Source: Azolla pinnata
Taxonomy: Eukaryota > Streptophyta > Polypodiopsida > Salviniales > Salviniaceae
Assembly (NCBI GenBank): GCA_037176905.1
Contig: JBBBWG010004891.1
Location: forward strand, 14,221-78,220
Direction of reading: 5' to 3'
Length of the DNA: 64,000 nucleotides
Under the pieces are notes generated by a model. It ran no database searches, was not told the DNA's origin, and saw only the letters and a program-made list of their open reading frames with translations. Shown here one piece after another: positions 56,798 through 64,000 of the stretch. The position numbers and the translations under genes were made by a program. How positions within the stretch are numbered: position 1 is the stretch's first letter; each line of letters starts with the position of its first letter.

Positions 56798-59700
56798 CTG
56801 TCGATTGGATGCATATCCTCTGGAAAGACTATAACTTTAACCTTTAGACCTCGTGCTTTCAGGGCATGCACGTACTGCATTTAATTAGTTCAAAAAAAGG
56901 TGCACATAAAACTGTTAGGCAAGTGAGGAAGGTGTTAAGGAAGAACATTGCATCCCTCATCACAGAGAATATTCATGTATGGAACAGAATTAGATGATAT
57001 GTACAAACACTTAGCTGGTTTCATACATGCTGATGGCATTTTGACACACAGATGAAAAGAAAGTTTCTCTTATTGCAATATTCAAATAAATATAGTAGGC
57101 ATTAGATGTATCAACGTTAATGTGATTTTCACCTGAAAACCATTAGAAATGGGAACCCTGCGATCTTGAGCTCCAAGTAGGAACAAAGTAGGGACTTTGA
57201 CCTATCATAATAAGTTTCAAATGATGTTAGAAAATCAAATGCCTCACAGACCTAAACAAAAACTAAAAGCAAACGAAGAATAAAACAGGTACATTCTTAA
57301 TGTGAGAGATTGGTGATGCTTTATAGAACTTCTCTAGTTGTCCAGGTGTTGGGGCATCTGTGTATTCCTCAAAGCATGCTTGCCCATATGTCTCCACATA
57401 GCACCAATCTGGAATATCACTTATCCCCACCATCGACGAAATATTACAAACCGGATTCCTAACTGCTGCTGTAACAAATCGATCTGGTGCCTGTCAGATG
57501 AAAAAGAAAGAATGTTGCCTATTTTAACTTTCCAAAGGTCGTGCAAGTTTCATACTATGCCTCTAAATAGATTATTTCATAATTCAATAAATAAATGACC
57601 TTGGGAGTCTGCTTGAATGATTAGTGCAAACAAGACACTGCATGACAAGAATGAATTCAAAACATTTGCTTTCAATAAACATTCCAGAATTAAAATCTGG
57701 AAACCGCTCAAGTATTCTGGTAAAGTTTACGCTTGATAACCTCAGGCCCAGTTGAATCTAATGTCACATGCATATTTCGTACCTACAAGTTCATTGCATT
57801 AACAGCTTGAAACAATGGCAAGTTCATATTCCTCCAACCCAATGCAAGCAATAAATGCATAAAGAACATTGGAGCACATATTCTGCTGTTTTGGTTTATC
57901 AAGTATTCATACAGTTTTCATAGAGTTTTCAATGGTTGCATAACATTATTAGCAAGGTTTGGCAATTATTCAGGCTAGAATTGCCACAGATAGTTTGAAT
58001 GAGGACCTGCCCAATTAAATGTGTTGAAAGGAAGCCCCCATGTGATCCGCCAGTGACAGCAACCTTCTTCGGATCTACCAAACCTTTGGAAATAACATAA
58101 TCTAGAGCTCGCAGAACATCTTGAACATCCTGTAAATACAGTGTCCGAAAGGAAATGTTATAGTTCCAAAAAATTGAAATATGCATAAGGTTTTAACCTA
58201 CATACGAGAATGTTGGTCCATTTCTCATCCCATGTGTGCAGTTTGCAAAAGTAAAAGTTGATTTAGAGAAAGCTCCGTTTCCATATGCAGGAAAATGAGT
58301 GTTTAAGTTTCTAGCAAAAACAGGACAAGTGTGGAACTAGCCCAGCTGACTACATTTCTTATGAACCCAGTCATGAATCATACATATGTTACTACTTGCC
58401 CTTTTCAATTGACATATACTCACCCTATAACTTGTTCATCATACACATGTTGAAAGCATGCTTCTCTTTAAACAAACTCATGACCATAGCTGGATTATCA
58501 GATTGAGTGCTCGAAAGTAGTGTAACAGGATTAGGTAATCTTCTTAGTACTGGTTGACATGTTGTGAGCATAAACTTCGCCAAGTTTAACATTAAAATCC
58601 AATTTGATGGCGAGGACAAAATGGCGTACCAATAAGATTTTGTTGAGAGAAACATTTGCAGGTGGTGAAAGAGCCTTAGTAGATTTATAGCTTCAAGATC
58701 TTATTTTCAGTTAAATTAACTTTCTCTTATAAGAACTAGATTAAAAACTAGCACCAATTCAAGAACTGGAATTTCACAGGCCAGGATCTAAAGTTTCTTA
58801 CCAATCAATAAACTGACTTCCATCAGAAGTCTATCACGTGGCCGATCACAGATGTCTAAAGGTACTTGCAAAGTTGACAATCTATTAATAGGAATTTAGA
58901 CATCACCTGCTGACCAACCTTCCCAGGAAGAGATTGCAACGTTTCTTCACCAAATCCAAGGGATCCTCTGCCCAAAAGGAATAGAAAAAAGCCTTTACAT
59001 TGACTCCTGACGCATGTTGTTGCCTAATCAAATATTGCTACTCTTACCTATAATTCACAAGGAGCAGATTTAAACCCACTCCAACAAGATAACCAATTGT
59101 TCTGGAGAAGCTTGTAGTATAAACAGAGTGTGGTCCTCCATGTACTACCACTACCAATGGCCGCTTCTTTTCTTCATGCTCAGTTGTCTTGGATGAAACA
59201 AATATGGATTCATAGCCTTGTTCTACAGGAGCAAGTTTGGAATAGCAGGGGTAATTTTCAAGTGCATAAAATACTGACAGGTGGATAAAATGAATATATT
59301 AATGAAAATCATAGACTCGAAAACTACAGTACTAAAGCTTACCTCTGTCAGTATCTATCACATCAGATATAGGGATCTGAATGATGTCATAATTTATTGA
59401 TTTTAGTGTTGCTTCAACCTAGTCGATAACAGCGTATAAAGCATCATTTAGTGCATTTTCATAATATTTAAACTCGTGCAAAATTAACTTACTTCTGTAA
59501 TTACAAAAGAACATAAAGGCATTAACCTTAGGCGGCAATTGCAAGGCATTGTTACTTATATCAAACCAGGCCCATGTCTGGCTAGTTTCTGATAAAGATT
59601 TTGGTACTCCAAGTTGCAAGCTTGGAGGTTTTGCAAAGTTGCTCTTGACTAACATGAAATCCAAAAGAATGCCAAGATGGATATTAAGAAGTGCTGATGA

Positions 59701-62700
59701 TGCACGAGAAACTGAGTTGACCCTCAATAAAGCAAAAAGTACCTGCTAAAATGTGATCATCATGTATGGACAGCAGATTCCAACAGCTGTCATCTTCTGG
59801 AGTAATTCTAAACAGCTTTCCACTGCACATTTCAAAGTAACACAATGCATTATTCCCTGAGATATAGCCCTTACTTGGAAAACTAGCCAACGGGCCTAAC
59901 TTAAAGTTCTAGTCTTTCCTAATTTTAAGCATGATACTATCTTTGGCCTAGAAGAATTCTGAATTCCTTTTTCCTTACCCTACAGTACAACCCCCCCATA
60001 CAAGAATATTAACTGCAACACTGTTCACAAAAGTTAACTTTATAGATAGATACCTTGACCTTAATAATGCACTGTTGCCCGAATGTTTATGCAGAGTCAT
60101 TCTTTAATTTGGGGTATAAAAAAGGTTCAACCAAAAAATGAACCTGCTAGTATTGATAGCAATGATTGCTTCACTGCTAAACCAGGAGGAAGACAGCACA
60201 ATAGTTTCATTGTCTAAGAGCCACGGAGATCCAATTACACTTTTACAGTATAAACCTGGAAAAGTTCCTCTTGGTTGCTTAACAGGAACCTGTCATCAGC
60301 ATAGCAAATGAGGTCGTAAATTATTATGTTCACATCCCTCAAGTATACTGTAAATTATGGAGCTTGGAAGAAACTTACCACTTCCTTTAGTGATAAATCA
60401 CAATCATTATCCTTCTCAACTGGCCACTTGATACTATGTAAGGAATTTGTGCTATCGTGTACACCTGTTTTAACAGCTTCATGAGCTGACAAGAATACTA
60501 AACGATCTCCTCTGGGGCTGCATTTCAAATGATAGATCTTAATCATGTTTTTTACCATCGGTTGACTTAATGCATGAGATATGTAGCCAGTCAAAATGTA
60601 TGCATGTAGTTTGGTACTATTGTGTATCCACCCTATCAAACAGAGCTACTCCCAATCAAGACAGTAGTATATAAATAAGCAGAGGAAGTGAGATTACGAA
60701 TCAAATTTTTCCAATAAGCTGAGTCAGTAAATCCAGGAACCAATCCACAAAAAAGTTTGTATATGCAATACTAAATCATAGATAGACTAATCGTGCATAC
60801 TCCTACAGTACAGTACTACTATTGTGATTAGTTTTTAAAGGGGCGAAATAATTTTACCTAAAACGAGGCAAAAATGCACTCTTTAATGATATTGGGAGTT
60901 TCTGTACAGAAGGAGCATTGGAAGACCTGTATCATGTTTCACCACAAATAGGTTTAACCCTGGCAAATCAACCCTGAAATTCAAAGCCAAACAATTGTGT
61001 GTACCCTTTCTTCTGGAGAACTTCGATTGCATATAATGCACAAGGTCTATTGAAGCAATATTTAATTCCAAGCTTCTTATATGTTCGAAAATTCTCAGAA
61101 GCTGACGGCCAACCAACAAAAACGAGAAATTGCTGTTCCTGCAAGCCATGCGAAGGTGCCCAGATCACTTGACCCACATTTAGATCATCAGGAATACCTG
61201 TAACTTTCTGCACAGACCCACTGATGAACAGGTAGTGAGAAATGGATGCACTCTGTAGATAAATATTCGTTAAATTTAAGACGAACTGCAGTTACTAGAT
61301 ATGTTTATCCATGTTGAGATGATAGCAATTACTCTTGTATATCTGTCACAAAAAGACCGGGTTTCTGTTTCCCAGTATATGCTTCCCCCCAATCTTCTTG
61401 CCAGTCTCCCTGACCTTTCCATGTATACAAATCCCCCTCATCCGACTTCACATCAGAAGATTTCACACCATTCCCGTAAACTGGGCGTTTAGGAATCGGA
61501 TCTTCAGCAACGTATGCAATATGTGATTCATCTAGACTCCAAGCAACACCCTCAAACCTAGAAAATAAAGTATATAGTTATATCCTTGTAAATGATGCCT
61601 CGGCCAATAGGTTTCACAATGTGTTTACCATCCATCAGTATAGACAGGGCCGTGCACCGATGCCGGAATCACTATCTCTTTCAAAAGTTGGGCAGAGTTC
61701 CATATTTCAAGTTTTGTAGGGTTTGGTTTGTCTTTGGCTCCAGACTCCCCATTTCTGATGATCAGCAGTTTGTTCCCAGATTTGGAAGGAACTACAAGTG
61801 ACACTCCAGACAGTTGAACAGGAAATGCTGACCAGTTGCATGATGGCTTATCTATAATTCCTTTAGGAATGTTAACAAAAGATTGGTATTTCCGTTTGGA
61901 ATTAGCCATGACATTAACCTCACTCGTGACAAGCATTGCTTCGAAGTCCTTTCCTGCAGACACAATATCAAGCATCAATAAGTAATCTATGATTAAGTAC
62001 TACAAAATCACTAAATGTGTATACAATAACATCTCAGTAAGCATCGTTTCTGTTTCTTCAATTTAAAGTCGTGCCAAAAACCCTAGTCTTTTTTAATTTC
62101 TTCCACTAAAGCATAATTTTTTAAATACAAGCCAGTAAATTCCCACGAAAGCCTACAAAAATTAGCATTTCCCTCAAACTTCCAATGTTTTGTGGATCTT
62201 GCATCTATCAGTATCGTCAACCATGCCTCTACTCCTGCCTAAACTGACAGTTTGGCTTGCGGCCAGCTTTTGTCAAATTTTACATGATAATGTTGCAAGC
62301 AAACATTATTTAGTATATGCAAGTCAACCCACCTGTCTTGGACGTATATCTTTCATTACACGTGCTAGCCATTATATGCCTACTATATTCTTGTCATTAA
62401 CACAAAATCCTGGTATTTCATATTGACATCATGCGAGCTGAAAGTTCCATACAACTTCCTCAACAATAAAACTAGATGTGTGCATGCTCGTATCCTTTTT
62501 TCCTGCCAACTTGAGGATAGGCAGGAAATGCACCATAATCTGTTGAAATTTCTTCTTACTACACCATCACCACCCACTTATCAATATTAGCGCCTACATG
62601 GAGCCCATGGAACACAGTCTTCCAAAAATAGTTAGATAAGTAAGTTGTGCCACAAGCAACATGTGCAAAACATCACCTAACGTCTTCTCAAGAATAACAT

Positions 62701-63918
62701 TCCAAAGAACTTCACAAATTGACTGTCAATAGTCCCACCAAACATCTTAACCTCTTCAGTCTTCAACCATCCAGCTTTTTTTATATTGAAATTTTGCACC
62801 ACATCAGATTTGGTGTTTGTACTCTCTGTACTAAAAGGAATGACTAAATTTTGGAAACTTCACAAAAGTCTTCTAGAATCTCTACTTTTCTGCTGAAATG
62901 TGAGATGAACTGGTTCAAGGTTACGGATCAAATGTTTAGGAGAAAGGTCACTTGTTCATTAAAACACACAATGCCAGAGTAGAAATACTTATAGGGGAAC
63001 AGAACGCAAAAGAAACATGGAAGGTGTTCGCTTGTAGTTTCCACTTCTTTTATGCATGAAATAAGAAAGCGATTTTTAACCAAAAACAGACTCCAATGGC
63101 CTGGGTTCTTGATGCAGTTCGACTGGGCTTAATCAGGCCTGGGTTATACGTTTATGGTGAAAAGATAATTTGTCTCAATTCATTCGATCAATACAAATTT
63201 AGGATAATTCCAGCCATTCTTATTCCAATTCTTTGGTATTTATATTTCCGGAATGGATCTTTGGACGAGATCATAACTCGAATGGAACCTTCCAATTAAC
63301 TATCAAATGATATTTTCGCTTAACAAAGGTGGAACTTTTATCAATTATCTTTACAAGAATGTTCATTAGAAGGATTGTGTGTGAAATTTAGACTCCAATT
63401 CACAGAGAAGTGGATTCTTTCCATGAAGCCCCCCACAATAATAATCACCAGAAGGATTTTGTGTCCAAATAACGTATTATCTCATCCAAAATGTCCATAT
63501 GAACATAAAAATGAATTTTTTCCATGACCCCACAATAATAATCACCAGAAGGATTTTGTGTCCAAATAACGTATTATTTCATCCGAAAATATCCATACGA
63601 ACATCAAAAATGAATTCCTTCCATGAAGCCCCCCACAATAATAATCGTTAGAAGGATTTTGTGTCCAAATAACGTATTATCTCATCCGAAAATGTCCATA
63701 TGAACTCGAAAATGGAACATCAAAAGAAACAAACGAAAAGCTTAATCGGAAGAATCCTTCAAATACTACATACCTGTCTTGGACGGAAATAACCAAGCTT
63801 TGTCAATGCTTGGGATTTGGTAGAAAGCTTGAAGAAGCTCAGAATGTTCCGTAATGGTGAGAGAACTATCAGGTTTAACTTCCATGGATGAACCTTGTGC
63901 CGTGGAAGCTTCAGCCAT
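56798..63918 (-). CDS. AARE: Acylamino-acid-releasing enzyme (acylpeptide hydrolase, S9C)
   Basis: Sixteen exons located on the minus strand: 63918-63774, 61953-61629, 61557-61333, 61250-61005, 60926-60858, 60517-60379, 60289-60144, 59822-59743, 59648-59527, 59418-59343, 59273-59048, 58967-58907, 58129-58007, 57490-57293, 57201-57133, 56874-56798. They give about 775 residues. The N-terminal beta-propeller part includes FEGVAWSLDESHIAYVAEDP and LGIKYCFNRPCALYAIEV. The hydrolase part has the oxyanion region VVVVHGGPHSV, the nucleophile in VTGGSHGGFLSTHLIGQ, the Asp in LGAQDRRVPISNGF and the His in FPEDMHPIDR. The enzyme removes N-acylated residues from blocked peptides and can degrade oxidised proteins; plant forms occur in cytosol and plastid. 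The start is the first ATG after a probable leader acceptor. The final exon of about 20 residues after DMHPIDR was not found. The exon 3/4 acceptor is chosen to hold the frame. Confidence 0.95.
63096..63299 (+). other. Unassigned ORF inside AARE intron 1
   Basis: A 67-codon frame with ATG, reading LIRPGLYVYGEK, then FRIIPAILIPILWYLYFRNG, which looks like one membrane helix. It lies antisense in the intron. The AT-rich codon use differs from the neighbouring exons. I do not recognise it; plastid-derived or transposon DNA are possibilities only. Confidence 0.25.
63420..63718. repeat. Three-copy 100-bp tandem repeat in AARE intron 1
   Basis: Units start at about 63420, 63521 and 63620 with CCATGAAGCCCCCCACAATA (shortened in unit two). 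They continue AGAAGGATTTTGTGTCCAAA and end in GTCCATATGAACAT. A partial fourth copy (AGAAGGATTGTGTG) precedes them at 63369. The last unit ends about 55 bp from the AARE exon 1 donor. Confidence 0.92.
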
Positions 63919-64000
63919 TTTCAATCTTGGAGAATTGCAAGTTCTTAGTTCCGTACACCTGTTAAAAAATCTTACAATAAAAACAAGAAAAGGAAGGGAA

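Overview
This is nuclear DNA of a land plant. The genes carry GT-AG introns and encode plant-type products: a PLS-class PPR protein, a plastid sigma factor, a JASON-like protein, a REF/SRPP protein and a plant acylamino-acid-releasing enzyme. TTTAGGG (Arabidopsis-type telomere) motifs are scattered through the window. The near-identical ~100-residue PPR blocks resemble large fern PPR families, so a fern is my best guess. That is inference from family resemblance, not proof; a lycophyte or another seedless plant is possible.

Layout. 1-9.5 kb: a left-truncated Ser/Asp-rich hypothetical ORF, a gene-poor stretch with tandem duplications, a telomere-repeat run, then an intronless 1,025-residue PPR gene on +. 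10-15.3 kb: a 13-exon sigma-70 gene on +, reconstructed here exon by exon. 15.3-25.5 kb: few genes; telomere-like arrays in opposite orientations, an assembly gap, two adjacent inverted MITE-like elements and purine-rich minisatellites. 25.5-27.5 kb: JASON-like gene on +. 27.5-31.5 kb: low-complexity DNA. 31.5-34.7 kb: ENTH/VHS gene of the MTV1/tepsin type on +, 3' end not found. 35.5-36.5 kb: a large minisatellite. 37.4-40.2 kb: PEN2 (gamma-secretase subunit) on -, with a triplicated 352-bp repeat and a second gap in its intron. 41.8-44.5 kb: a two-exon DUF3598-like gene on +. 45.5-49.2 kb: HESO1-type nucleotidyltransferase on -. 51.7-54.0 kb: REF/SRPP gene on - with seven tandem ABRE/G-boxes upstream. 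56.8-63.9 kb: acylamino-acid-releasing enzyme on -, 16 exons located.

The genes do not form an obvious pathway; they are ordinary neighbours in a plant chromosome. Two act in organelle gene expression (PPR, sigma factor), two in membrane biology (MTV1-like, PEN2), one in small-RNA tailing (HESO1), one on lipid droplets under stress (REF/SRPP), and one in removal of damaged or N-acylated peptides (AARE).

The most distinctive property is pervasive local tandem duplication, with units from about 12 to 353 bp, in introns, promoters and gene ends. I found no convincing new multi-gene system. The best leads are the ABRE cluster, a minisatellite that multiplies a 5' splice site, a GC-AG intron confirmed by reading frame, a sigma factor with an unusual region 2.4/3.0, and evidence that both 100-N gaps are close to zero length.
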